From NCBI GenBank assembly GCA_004335635.1, contig QAXH01004084.1:1-64000 (forward strand): a stretch of DNA of 64,000 bases, written 5' to 3'. Positions 48,738 to 59,970 of the stretch are shown here, in pieces. The stretch's first letter is position 1, and each line of letters starts with the position of its first letter. The translations under genes and the position numbers were made by a program. The notes below the pieces were generated by a model. That model was not told the origin of the DNA. It saw nothing but the letters and a program-made list of their open reading frames with translations, and did not search any database. This DNA comes from Chloromonas sp. AAM2 (lineage: Eukaryota > Chlorophyta > Chlorophyceae > Chlamydomonadales > Chlamydomonadaceae).

Positions 48738-51700
48738 ATGGCATACAGCCAGGGATACGGGGGGTCTGACGCGTACGGCCAGCTAGGTGAGCGCATTTGA
48801 TTGCGGGCACTGGGCGGACATGGTGCATTAAGCTACATCAACAGCCTCAACTCCAATGCAGAGTCACAGCAAACCTACAACTGCACACGGTCAGACGCAG
48901 GCAGTCTTCGCCCGGCTCTCTTCTGCTTCTGTCCATGCAGCCACATAAGACAAGCACCCGGGGCATGTCAGAGCAGGTATTGACGAACTGTGCCCCAGCT
49001 GGTATTTTGCAATGGTCACTTCCGCAGAAAGCGACGATCCTGCCAACCACAAGCGCTGCAACTGCAAGAAGGCGAAATGTCTCAAACTCTACTGCGTATG
49101 CTTTTCAGCAGGTGGGTGGGTGCAGCAACCTAGAACGCCATTTTGATAGCTTACATGCATTGTGCTTGCAGTTCAGGGCAGGTAGGCATGCTGGACCCGC
49201 CTTTTATTCTATTTGTTCCTGCTTGTCACAAGCTGCTGGCATGCACTATGTGACATGATGTGCATGCAGGCGTTTACTGCGGAGGGTGTGCATGCCGAGA
49301 TTGCATGAACACCATGCAGCATCAGGACACAGTGTGGTTCGAAAGGCAGCGGATTCTCCAGCGTAGCCCCCGGGCGTTTGCACCCAAGGCAAGTTATGCA
49401 GCCTATACAACAGGTGCAGATGGGCATGAGCAGCGGCAAGGACGCTCATTGGCCGTGGCACCGATTGCAGCCTGGGACATGTGACAGTCGCGTTTGCATG
49501 CAGCAGCTGTAGATTGGGAGCAGCAGCAGCACCCAGCAGCACTGTGCACTTTGGCCTTCACATGGTGCAACTAACCCAAACACAGGGTCAACTGACGGTT
49601 GCTGCATGTGAAGCTTTTTGGCAAGGCTGGGACTGGCAGAGGACTATTTGATTCAAACAGTCCATGCACACACATGCAGGTTGAACAGAAGATGACCGGT
49701 GACGTCACCCACAAGAAGGGGTGTCGGTGCCGCAAATCTCGCTGCCTGAAAAAGTACTGTGAATGCTTTGATGCGGGCGTGCACTGCTCCGTCATGTGCC
49801 GGTAAGCGCACCTAGCAAGTGGAGCCGCATGTATCATCCTTCACAGGCACAGGCATCATGCACATGCCTTTTGTGTGTGGGTATGTGTACGTGTCCGCAT
49901 GCTGGTGTGTGTGTGTGTGTGTGTGTGTGTGTCGCTCCACAAGTGCAACAGAAGATGGCACAAGCATCAACCACGCATCTGGTGTGGTGATGGTATGCAG
50001 ATGCGACGATTGCCACAACCAGCCTGAGGACGGCGATGGGCCTGTGGGCGGTGGTTCTGGATCAGCCATGGTGCACACACGCGGACCCTTAGCCTCCCTG
50101 CCGCCTCTCAGCGAGCCCCTGTTCAGCGCAGCTCAGTCCCTAGGGGCAGCGGACGCCAAGCCGCCCAGGCACCACGGCATGGTGATGCGGCGCAAGAGCG
50201 GCACCAAGGCAGCATCCATATCTAGGGGCAGCTCAGAGCCGGGCACACCAACACACAATGTAAGGGCAGGGCTTGAGGGGTGTGTAGTGGCCGAAGTGGA
50301 GGCGAGGGGCAGGTTGAGAAGAAAATTTGATAGACTTACTATGGCTGATTCAACCAGTGAGGGTAACCGCGTCATTTTCTAATGACAGCACAGGCAGCAG
50401 TCGTGGAGCTGTTACATCGCTTGTACCACGCTATATGATGGAGCAATCATATGTCACAGCGCATAACAAACAAGCTGGGGTGTCTGCAGGGCAGGGACAG
50501 GCCATGCACTCAACCAGAGGTTCTGTGCTGCTGCGTATGAGTGGTCACATCATCTGGCGAAAGTTGCAGCACAGACTGGGGGCTGTGCCTCAAGAGGACA
50601 GTTTCCTCGTAGCAGATCAACACGTCGATGCGGTTGACAATCACAAGATGTTTTGACAGGCATGCACCCCTTCTCTTGCCATCCCTTGCACACATGCATG
50701 ATGCAACCGCTTTGAGCGAAAAGTGCCAACCCTAAGGTCGGATGCTTTATGAGCTATCTGTAACAGTCAGGGGCTCATCCTGATACTACTGCACACATGC
50801 ATGCACCGCAGAGCCGCCACAGGTCCAGCAGTATTACTGACAATGGCGAAGTGGATGAGGAGGACGGCCAAAACGGCTACATGCTGACCGATGCCATACA
50901 TGCACACGCGATGGGCGACCGTGCGATGAATGGGGGCGTGATGAGCGAGGACGGGATGCATGGCAGCATGCATGGGCTGCTGGGGCATGCCCCGCCTAGC
51001 TTGTCGCCACGTGCCCTCATGACACGGGGCCATGCAGTGGCCATCACAGAACGGGAGGGGGGAATGCGAGGGGAGGCGGGAATGCATGCAGCGGGTGCAA
51101 GCACACCGGTGAGCAAGATAGCACTGCACAGTCTGCTTTGCAGCAGGCCTGGCTGCTATTGCCTGACAGCTGGCATTGTTCCACTGTCTCACTGTTGTGC
51201 TGCAGCAAGCATGGCCTGTGTTTTTCGCTGTAGCGTTTTTTATTGCTTGTACCTGGGCTGTTTTCTCGGCTCTGTTATTCTTTGTATTCTCTCCTCATGA
51301 TGCTGTCGTGTGTGCATTCTTTGGTCATTTTTGAGCTTGTGTGCTTTGCAGGACCAGCTTATGGCCCTGAACGAGTTCAAGCCCTCCCACAGCCTGCCCT
51401 GCGAAGCACCCTACTCAGCCACCCTGGCCAACATGCTGGGGGGCTTACCCCTGCAGACAAACAGCATGGGTCTGCCGCCCAGCATGGCACCCTCCCCCAT
51501 GGTGTGTGAATCTTTTTTTGTCATGTACCATCAAATGCAAGTTTTATTTGCCCACACTTCTCTCTGCACGCTGTAATTCACCACCAAAAGTGTTTGTCTA
51601 CTAAGCAAGCACGCTTTGTCCGCAACATGTTGTTGTTGTTGTTGTTGTTGTTGTTGCTGTTTTTGATGATGATAATTGTTTGGCACACTGCAGGGCACGA

Positions 51701-54700
51701 TGGGCCTAGGCATGCTTGCAGACCGCCTAGGCACCTGGCCATCCGTAGGCCTGGGCATGCTAGCAGCGAGCGCGCAGGAGCCACAGGATCCCAACCACGT
51801 GGAAAGCCACGTGGCTCAGCAGCAGGAAGAAATGGCCCAGCAGCACAGTCATGCAGCCATGCAACGACAGGCAGGCAGCCTTTCACAGCAGCCGTCCATG
51901 TCGGTTGGCAGCCTGCCCATGCGGATAAGCAACGGTGGCAGGGGTGAGTGAGTGTCCCTTGGGTACACCTGCGCCGTCCCACAAATGGAACAGAAGATGG
52001 CTCAAGCATTCGATGATTGCATGTACAACATCATCATACTTGCATCGCAACGGACTGCCGGGTTTTCTTCTCTAGCATCGTTCATTGTTTTCCATTGTAC
52101 ACATTTCTTTTCCAGACAAAAAAGTCTGCGAGAAACAGATGAAATTGGCGAAAATTTGTCGCAAACTGAAACGAGAGAGTGTGAAACCGTTAGTCCGATG
52201 GCTTGCTCATGAAGCAGTTGCCAGAGAAATACCTGAGGACTGCACTGTGTGGGTGCAGGCACTGGAGTTAGCCAGGACACGGTTCAGGTGCAGACCGCCC
52301 CAGCAAGCAGGACACTGAGTGCAGGCGGGGCGGGCGCACGGGAAGCACCAAGGCAAAGCTCCAGCGGCCTGGTGGAAGCAGGTGTGTGTGTGTGTGTGTT
52401 GACGTCTGTGTCGTCCCAGAATTGGAACGGACGATGGCATGAACATCAACCACACAGCCACAAGCATGTCCTGGAACTGTGATCGCAAACTGGCATGAGC
52501 CGGGCACTGAAGGATGTGCTATTGAAAGCGTGCGCGTGTACTGTTGGTATGTACCCACCTGGGGCCGACGTACAGGCAACCTGGAGTTGCCGTTGATACT
52601 CTTTGGCGTGTTGTCTTGCAGTGCACATGTCAGACCCCACGCGAGTCTTGAGCGTAATGTCAGAGCATGCATGCAATTTTTGGCCTGACAGGACCATCGC
52701 GGCCCAGCAGCAGAGCAAGGTCACGCGAGCCCTCACCCTTCCACCTTCACCAGGACCCCCCTGCCGCCTTCTTGCCCACCCCTGGGGCTGCCACGCCTAC
52801 TCTCCCGCCTGTGCTGGCGTCAGCGCCCGCCGCGCGTCTGCTGCGTCCTGACGTGCTGCTCAGCGAGCCGGAAGCTGCCCAGCAGTTAGCTGTGCGGCTG
52901 GGCCTGGACCTCACACACCAGGTCGCGGCGTTCAAATCTGCGCAAATTTTGGCATCCATGCTGCAGGTAGGCAGAAGAGCAGAAGGTTGAACGAGTGCAT
53001 GTGAGGTGCGTTAAGCGGGCTCAGACAGGTTGAGGCGTTCAGTGCTGGAGGCGTGTCCTGTCATCTGCGCCGCAACGGAACAGGGTGCAGGGAAGTGCAG
53101 GTGATGGGAAGCACACGGAGTCAGAGCTCAACTAACACCTGTCCGAATTTTGCGATTGAGAAAACACCTCCGGTAGCAGGCCTGTGAACAGACTGTGATG
53201 CCCTAAAGAACAGCTGAGCTTGTGTGATGCAGTAACGAAAGCATTTTGGCCGTGGTTGTTTCAGATGGCTCGAGAGAACCCCATCATCTTGGCAGAGCTG
53301 GGTACTGGCATGGATGGCCCATGCGCGTCCATGCAGCATGCAAGGGAGGAGATGGCAAATGGCATGGGCATGGCAAACAGGACGGCAAGTGCAATTGAAG
53401 AAGCGGCTGTGGCTGTGCCCCAGCAGGGGTTGGGAGCAGCGGCAGCGAGCGCAGGGACAGGAGGTGAGGCCATTGGGGCAGTTGCGGCCTAGGGGCAGTG
53501 CGGGCAGTGGAGGCAGTTCAGGCAGCTACCAAGCAGCAGTGGGTGTACCATAGTTCATGTTTCTGGCAAAAGCTACATAATTGAACCGTCTGTAAGTCGG
53601 GTTTTGTCTGGTTTTCTCTGTTTTTTCGTCAGGTTTTGTCTGGTTTGCGCGAAATAGCTCTGTACAATGGAAAACGATGAACGATGCTACAAAAAAACCC
53701 TGGATTGGACGACCGGGCCGCACAGCCAGGTGCGGGCTCCTTAGTAGCAGCTGCAGGGTTGTTGGAGCGAGTGGCCACAGACCACGCATTGCCTTTTGCC
53801 GTGTTTGCAGGTCAAGCAGGGGACGGCCGAGCGCGGCAGGGTGACGAATGGGCGAATGGTGGTGGTGGTGCCAATGGTGACCGGGCGGCGGGGACCGGAG
53901 CAGGGACGGGAACGGCAGGGGTGGGCGGGAAAACGACCACGGCTGCGCTACAGGATGGCATGTTGGGTTGGGCTGATGGAACAGGAGGCGGAAGGGCAAG
54001 TGGGAACGGGAATGGGTCTGGGGCTGTGGGGTGTTCTTCGCCTGCGATCTTGCTCCAAAGCATGTCTGCCAGACCGCCACCTACATTGGCCTCAGCCGCA
54101 GCAGCAGGAGCGGCTCAGGGCTTGGGGCAGATGAGGTCTGGCAATGTGTGCGCGCCGTTGAGTAATGGCAAGGCAATGCGTCTGGGCAGCGGCAGCTTCA
54201 GGTTTGCAGGTAGGATGGGGCATGTGTGTGGGTGTATGGGTGTGGGTCGACTCAGCGGCAAACAAATGATTCAGCGTGCAGTCTGTGCCAGCACATCTGC
54301 GTGTAACGTTCCAAGCCTGCGTATTGTTCACATTGCTGTGCACATGGTTCACCGGGGCCTTGATGATGAGGCAGGTTGTCCGTGGCCTGTGTCTGGGTGT
54401 TCATTTCCCGCCTGCTGTAAGCATGCCGTATCCATGTGCCATGCCCAGGGTCCCAGCCTGCCCTGCCGATGGGGGGTCCAGGGGCCAGCGAGGGCAGGCG
54501 GCCCAGCGACTCGTGCACAGGCGCACAGCAGCAGGGCTCCGCAGGGGTGGTCTACAGCGGTACCATACTCAGCAAGAGGCCGGGGACCGCCATGTTCGGG
54601 ACTGTGCTGCCAGAAGACATAGGTTTGTGTCGTTTCGCATCGGGAGCACTTCATGCGATAGGCACTGGGTGGCAGGAAGCTACGCTGAGGATGGCGGGAC

Positions 54701-57268
54701 CTGGCAGCACTGGTCCACAGTGTCTTGAGTGTGCACGAGGTGCTGCTTGAGAAGGTGTTTGCTGGCGGTGCTTCGTTTGTCCTCTTGCCATTCAGCTAGC
54801 TTTTCGGATTGCACATTTCACGCAACACAACGATAAGACTCTGACACATCTCCAAGCGCAGATAGTATAGCTTCATTCGGAACCTAACTGGCTCTTGCAG
54901 TTTGATCTTGCCAACGGCCAAATCCCATTCTTGAGTCAGTAGTGCACATTGTTTTCTTCTGACGGTTTGAATCCGGTGTGGATCCATTGTTGACCGCTTT
55001 AAGTTCGGTTTGAATCCATTGTTGACCCAGTAGTGTACTTGCCCTGCAGTGTTCCAGATTTCAAAATCGAAAAGTCCATTTTACTCTCCCATCAGCTTGA
55101 CAGGCTTGCCCAGACGTTTAGAGTATTCTCGCATATGCATGAGGCCCGGGGCTCCGCCCCCGGACCCCCGGGTGTGTGTTGTGTTGGGTAGGTCTGGTTA
55201 CATCAGTGGTAATTGCCGCATTCAAACGCCGTAGATCAGTCTCACGCACATGTTCAACGTCAAACTCAAGCCATGCCATCATCAATCGAGTTCAATTGGC
55301 CAACTGTTAATGTTTCTGGTCACATCTGCACTTGTTCAATTTCACATTCAAGCCATGCCATATCGCCCACGCACGCTGCATTCTGTCGCTGCTCCAGCGT
55401 ATGGCCCTCAGTCAGCATGGCCTTGAAGCGCTCCAAGTTCTCAGCATCCTCCACTGCGGCCTTGTGCCCCGCGGAATTCTCATGACTCCGGATGCTACCG
55501 GGCCTGGACTGGAACACGTCTTTGCAGAGTTTGCACTTGCACATGAAATGCGAGCCAACTTCAGGTGCTTGAACCAGCCATTTGAGGCGGTCAAGATTCT
55601 CAGTCAACGATGTTTTCTGAAATTTTGAAGTTCAGTGACGCTGGGCTTCTTGAGTTTCCCCATTTCCTGATTCACAACTGTTACTCGCTAGTGCTTGCAA
55701 GCGCATGCAAGCGCTCGCCGCGCATGCAGAGCCCGGAGCGTCCAAATCGTCATTTACGGAAAGGCCAGTTTACTCTCGCACATCCGGCCGTGAAACCCTA
55801 CGTTTACTCTCGCACTCTCGCATTCTCGTGAACTCTGGAACACTGATGCCCTGCACACGCTGCAGGCCGTCGCATGTCGCACCTGCCCATCCTCGGGGGG
55901 CCCAGCAACAGCCAGGGCGTGGGCTGCCAGGAGCCCGCAGCATCGGCACAGGGGGCAGGCAGCGTGGTGACCACAACCTCTGGCCGTGTGGTCAAGCGGG
56001 CACGCATGCACGACCCTGACGGCGATGCAGTCATGGTGCGAATGGGCAGGGAACTGGGGATGACAGCGCTGGGATGTGGTCAGCGGGAGGCTCGTGTTGT
56101 GTGAGGAGCGCAAGGCGCTGTTGCTGCTTTGAGTACACTTAGGCAGGAGGTCAGCGACTGATGATGGCCGTGTGCAACCCAACCAGGGAATCTGTGGCTT
56201 TCTGTAGGACAGCGGAGCAAACCAGCCAATGCTTGTTAGTATGGAACTCTGAGGGCATGAGCATGATCACATTTGCTTGATTCGCTCGTGTGTTGCTTGT
56301 TGTAGATGGCGGCCTTGTATTCGTATGGACTGTCTGGTCCGACCTATTTGACATCACTGCACCTTGTGCCCGTGTGTTTGGTGTAACAGATGGAGGCCTC
56401 GAGTGCCATGGCACAGCGCAGTGAGCCCGCGGTGGCGGGATGCCGATCCAACCCCAGCAGTCCGCTTAGTAGAGCAGCCAGCAGCGGCAGGCCAAGGCGC
56501 CTGGGGGCCGGGAAGAGGTACCTGGAAAGCAAGGTGGGCAGACTAACTGACCGAACTGACCTAAAGACCAACACGGGCTCAGGACAGGCGTGGCAGCGTG
56601 TGTTTGCATCGGAACTAACCTGACAACAGCATCCATGCAGGCGTCTCTTGATGCCGTGGCGCCTATCTGCATCAGACCTGGTGCAGACATTCCATCTAGC
56701 AGCATGCGGTCTGCAGAGAGCAGGAGCAAGGGCGTTGTTGTCTGAGCATTGTGTACTTTATCGTAGAGTCTTGTGTCTGCAGTTGCTGAACACTCGCCGG
56801 TCCGACCCTAACACCCTCCTTTCAACCTAAGCTCAAACCCAACAAGTTGTTTGTGGCTAACCTGCCAACGACAACCTATCACACATGGTTGACAGCACTT
56901 GATAGAGTGTGGTGGCTGTGTGCCGAATGCAGGGTCTGACTCAGCGTCATGATCTGGACTGCATGGACAGCGCCAACGAGATGGAAGCAATGCAGGCGCT
57001 GTTTGAAATGGGCAGCCGCCCAGCCACCTCACAAGATGGCTTTGGGCCCCTGCCACCGACCATGCCAGGCAGCAGAGCAGTGGGCAGCTGGGGCGGTGAT
57101 GTGGAGAGCAAAGGCGCGCTGCCACCGCCGCAGGCGCCATTGCAGCCACAGCACTCTAGTGGGCTAATGGGCGTGGGGGCCGCGGTGGGAACGGCCAATG
57201 CGTGTGCGTCTACATCACAGGTCGGACTAGCCCAGTCCATTGGCATGCTGACCGGGCAAGTTGCATGA
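48738..57268 (+). CDS. CPP/TSO1/LIN54-type protein with two CXC domains
   Basis: DNA-binding protein of the family that in animals is the LIN54 subunit of the DREAM/MuvB complex (binding CHR-type promoters) and in plants TSO1/TCX. Exons 48738-48786, 49028-49111, 49270-49388, 49680-49801, 50001-50259, 50812-51108, 51352-51501, 51694-51943, 52259-52381, 52692-52966, 53265-53463, 53811-54209, 54449-54622, 55866-56035, 56390-56533, about 56641-56730 and 56933-57268 join in phase, giving roughly 1,080 residues. CXC1 is [20 protein letters not shown] with [14 protein letters not shown], the conserved linker RSPRAFAPK follows, and CXC2 is [20 protein letters not shown] with [15 protein letters not shown]. 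All Cys are kept. Both domains lie within the first 145 residues; the remaining ~930 are Gly/Ala/Met/Gln-rich with few motifs (a basic [17 protein letters not shown] near the end). Exon 3 ends in a GC donor. The join after exon 16 is uncertain. Confidence 0.85.
49893..49985 (+). repeat. R3 copy with (GT)n tail in CXC intron 4
   Basis: A (TG)n run of about 14 units, then GTCGCTCCACAAGTGCAACA and GAAGATGGCACAAGCATCAA. It ends 15 bases before the acceptor of the next exon at 50001. Confidence 0.7.
51628..51660 (+). repeat. (TTG)n microsatellite
   Basis: About ten TTG units in CXC intron 7. Confidence 0.9.
51944..52062 (+). repeat. R3 copy directly after a CXC exon
   Basis: GTGAGTGAGTGTCCCTTGGG, a CACCTGCGCCGTCCCACAAA stretch, then TGGAACAGAAGATGGCTCAA and GCATCGCAACGGACTGCCGG. 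The exon's GT donor (AGGG|GTGAGTGAGTG) is itself the first unit of the R3 GAGT tail. Confidence 0.75.
52383..52460 (+). repeat. R3 copy with (GT)n tail directly after a CXC exon
   Basis: (GT)n, then GACGTCTGTGTCGTCCCAGA and ATTGGAACGGACGATGGCAT. Again the exon's donor (GCAG|GTGTGTG) falls in the repeat's simple-sequence tail. Confidence 0.65.
55143..55172. repeat. GC-rich inverted repeat
   Basis: CCCGGGGCTCCGCCCCCGG is followed by ACCCCCGGG; GGGGC/GCCCC and CCCGGG palindromes can fold into a hairpin. It lies in CXC intron 13, just downstream of the nested antisense ORF. Confidence 0.5.
55290..55640 (-). CDS. Nested antisense zinc-finger ORF in CXC intron 13
   Basis: A minus-strand frame of roughly 100 residues within a 1.2-kb intron of the plus-strand CXC gene. 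It reads [19 protein letters not shown], then [20 protein letters not shown] and [19 protein letters not shown], ending in a Glu-rich helix. C-x2-C followed by H-x6-H fits a C2H2/BED-like zinc finger, of the kind found in transposon proteins and in nucleic-acid-binding host proteins. Frames upstream are broken by stops (a short [15 protein letters not shown] frame ends just before it), so it looks like a remnant of a larger gene or transposon inserted in the intron. Function is not assigned. Confidence 0.45.
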
Positions 57269-59201
57269 GCTGGCGTTTCCTGGAAAGTCAGGGCTGCTTG
57301 CTCAGGAGAGGTACATGTTTGGCAGCAAGTCCTGTGTACGGACTTGTCTGACCCACATGACCCACGCCACGTTGCCTGTCCGCAGCAAGCAATCACATTT
57401 CAGGCATGTGCAGGCAGGAAGACCAGCTGGTTAGCCATCCAGGTTCCAATCACAGCAAGCTAGCTTGTTAGGGTCTAGCTGCCCCAGCTTCTGTAGAACA
57501 ACAGACACCAGCGACAAGGTGATGCGTTATGCATTCGTTGACTAAGCATTCGGATGCGTTGGACTGGTGCCTTGAATTAAAGGCCTGTCCCAGTGCATGT
57601 CAAGCCGCACTGCTAGCTAGCTTGTTCATCTTGAGAACGATGCGCTTGACGGCCTGTATGCGTATGTGGGTACGAACAGATACAAATAGAATGATAAACA
57701 TGCCTTTGTCCCCTTCATTCTCCTGTGGAAAGGGAACAGTTGCCTACAAGCATTGGTCTAAGGTTATGTCTGAACGAACGTAGCTTGTACTGCACACCAC
57801 TATGCCGGTTCATTCATGGCAATTGCATCAGTGCTACAGCACTGAAGAAAATACATTCGCCTAGTCATTTCTGGCCTTCTTTTGTGCCCATTTATATTTA
57901 TTGGAGACACATTGTGACCATTGATGCCATGACACATAGGGTTATCATGTGACACAGCGTGCTTGCGATTGGCAGCACTGTGCTCAACCAGTTGTTACCT
58001 TTCATGAGATGGTATTTGCCTGATTTGACGTGATCAGGCCACCCTTTACAGGTTGGATCCTTCTCACAGAGTGACATTCATACACATTCAGCACATTGGG
58101 CTTCAAAACCCTTTTGCTGCCTTGCATGTGCCTTGACGACCACCTTGAGGCCATCGTTCTCACATGCTATCTGAATAGGACCTAGAGACATGTTCTTAGG
58201 GACCGTTCTTTCGTGTTTACATGTGCTGAAGAGGGAAGGGAGGCAGGACGTAAAGTGTGGAGCGAGGACGCGACTTGTAATTGACGTGGCAGCCGAGCAG
58301 GGAGAGGTTGCCACATGTGTGTCGACGGGGCTGCTCAGATTCGAGCAGCCCTACTTCAATACTCACAATTAGAGATTATCTCAAACTGTCAAATGGTTTC
58401 CACCGACATCTTGGCTTCAGGCATGGTGAAGTGCGGTTGGATTGAAGGGTAGGCACAAGTGCGGCTGGAGCCCTGCTCAAAAGGATAGCTTAACGCAAAA
58501 CAGGTTGTGTGTAAAAGAGCAAAGAGTTTGCAGCACAAATGAGCACCAAAAGCCAGTATCTGTCTGATTGAACGCCCCAGATTACCGAGACAGATTGCCT
58601 GAAGGTACTAGATTACCAACATACGAAGGGCAAGGAGCAACACGTTAAAACAGCCCATGGTAATGCACGCAGAAGCAGTCTGAGTGCGCATGTGGGTCTT
58701 CATGTGCCACACGCTATAACTGGCATTTGGAGAATGTGCATCTCATCGCTATGCTGAACAGTCAAAATGCAAGACGTGTTGTGCATATTTCTGTGACGGT
58801 TCCATGGTGTGAAGATAATGAAGGTGAGAGATGGCGTGAGGCGTACAGATATGCTGAGATTTGGCGTGGGCAACGATCTGCAATCAAGCACTTGCCTTCG
58901 CCTGAGGCGCCCTGTACAACCCTTTGTGTGTGCTCGTATGGGACTTGGCAACTGTAGCTATGTGCCACACTGCTGTGCTGCCAGTGTCAATGTTTACTGG
59001 GCGGAGCACTTTACTGACTGGGGCAAAATACAACAAGCACTTCTGACAAGCCCGAAAAGAAAAGAGATTTCAAAAAGAAAAGTGATGAAAAAAGGTTGTG
59101 GTTGTTACGGTATGTTGCATTGCCACTTCTGGGACAGCAAAGCAGGAGATAAGAACTGCAGTGTCAAAAGACACGTGTGTGTGACCTGTCTGACCGATAC
59201 C

Positions 59202-59294
59202 TCAGAAGTCGGTAATGTAAGTCGCCACCAAGTGTTCCAGCTGCTTCACTCTCTTGAGCAAACTTGTGTGTTGCGCGCGTAGGCGTCCCACAGC
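59202..59294 (-). CDS. Conserved 31-codon terminal exon beside R1 end (copy A)
   Basis: After a TTAATCGCAG acceptor it reads AVGRLRAQHTSLLKRV, then KQLEHLVATYITDF and a TGA, 28 of 30 residues identical to copy B although 13 bases differ. A GCCACTTCTGGGACA string lies about 80 bases 3' of the stop in both copies (59120 and 32425), and an inward-facing R1 end lies on the 5' side (59412-59443). Confidence 0.5.
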   Translation of the reverse strand, partial: AVGRLRAQHTSLLKRVKQLEHLVATYITDF

Positions 59295-59411
59295 CTGCGA
59301 TTAACAGCAGGTTCACATGCTGCCTGCTGTCTGCAGCCACATGCCTGGTGGTGGTGTAGTATGGGGCCACTGCGTCCTGGTTTGAACCAATGGCTGGCCT
59401 GACAGGATTGC

Positions 59412-59715
59412 TTGTCCCAGAACTGGCAAACTTCTTTCTTTTTACACATTTTTACGCATTGATGCTTACACTATTGTGGTAGCCTGGGTTTGCGATGCCT
59501 TCTCTGCCCACTGCTTGTCAGCTCCAGTACACTGTCCCTGAAATTGATGATGGGCATGCCACACACCACTACCCACGAACAGACGCTGAGCTCCGGGACA
59601 ATAATTGCACGCCAGCTGACAGGCAGCGAGGCTTATACTCTCTTTTTTCAAGCTTGGTTGTGTGAACGGACCTGGTCAAATTAAAAAAAAGATGTTTGCC
59701 AGTTCTGGGACAATT
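59412..59715. mobile_element. Two R1 ends facing outward
   Basis: TTGTCCCAGAACTGGCAAAC with a T-rich run at 59412-59443, and A(8)GATGTTTGCCAGTTCTGG at 59683-59715. They point away from each other, so they are best read as the right end of the element holding copy A and the left end of the element holding copy C. Confidence 0.65.
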
Positions 59716-59899
59716 TCCTGGAACGACACTGGGACCATTGTGGGGACAGGGAAAAGGGGACACCCTCAGGGGACTGGACTGTGGACGTGGAAAGAGACAG
59801 TGGATACTGCGTCTGCACCAGTGTGGCGGGAGACTGAGATGTGCTGTTGGTGTGTAAACTGGTACACGTCCAGCCAGGGGTATAGGCCTCAAAACTCGG

Positions 59900-59970
59900 T
59901 AATGTAAGTGCTCCAGCTGACTCACTCTCTTGAGCATGCTTGTGTGCTGCGCGCGTAGACGCCCCACAGC
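59900..59970 (-). pseudogene. Frameshifted third copy of the R1-linked exon (copy C)
   Basis: It starts AVGRLRAQHTSMLKRVSQLE after an acceptor-like GGAGACAG, but an 11-base deletion relative to copy A (between CAC and TTACATTACCGA) changes the frame and removes the TYITDF ending and stop. Upstream, a frame with DIEPLASPKLGEYRFTQPQL is open, but continuity with this exon is not shown. Confidence 0.5.

Noticed and set aside
55320..55607. Nested zinc-finger ORF as an exon of the CXC gene
   Set aside because: It lies on the opposite strand within an intron defined by in-phase exons at 54449-54622 and 55866-56035.
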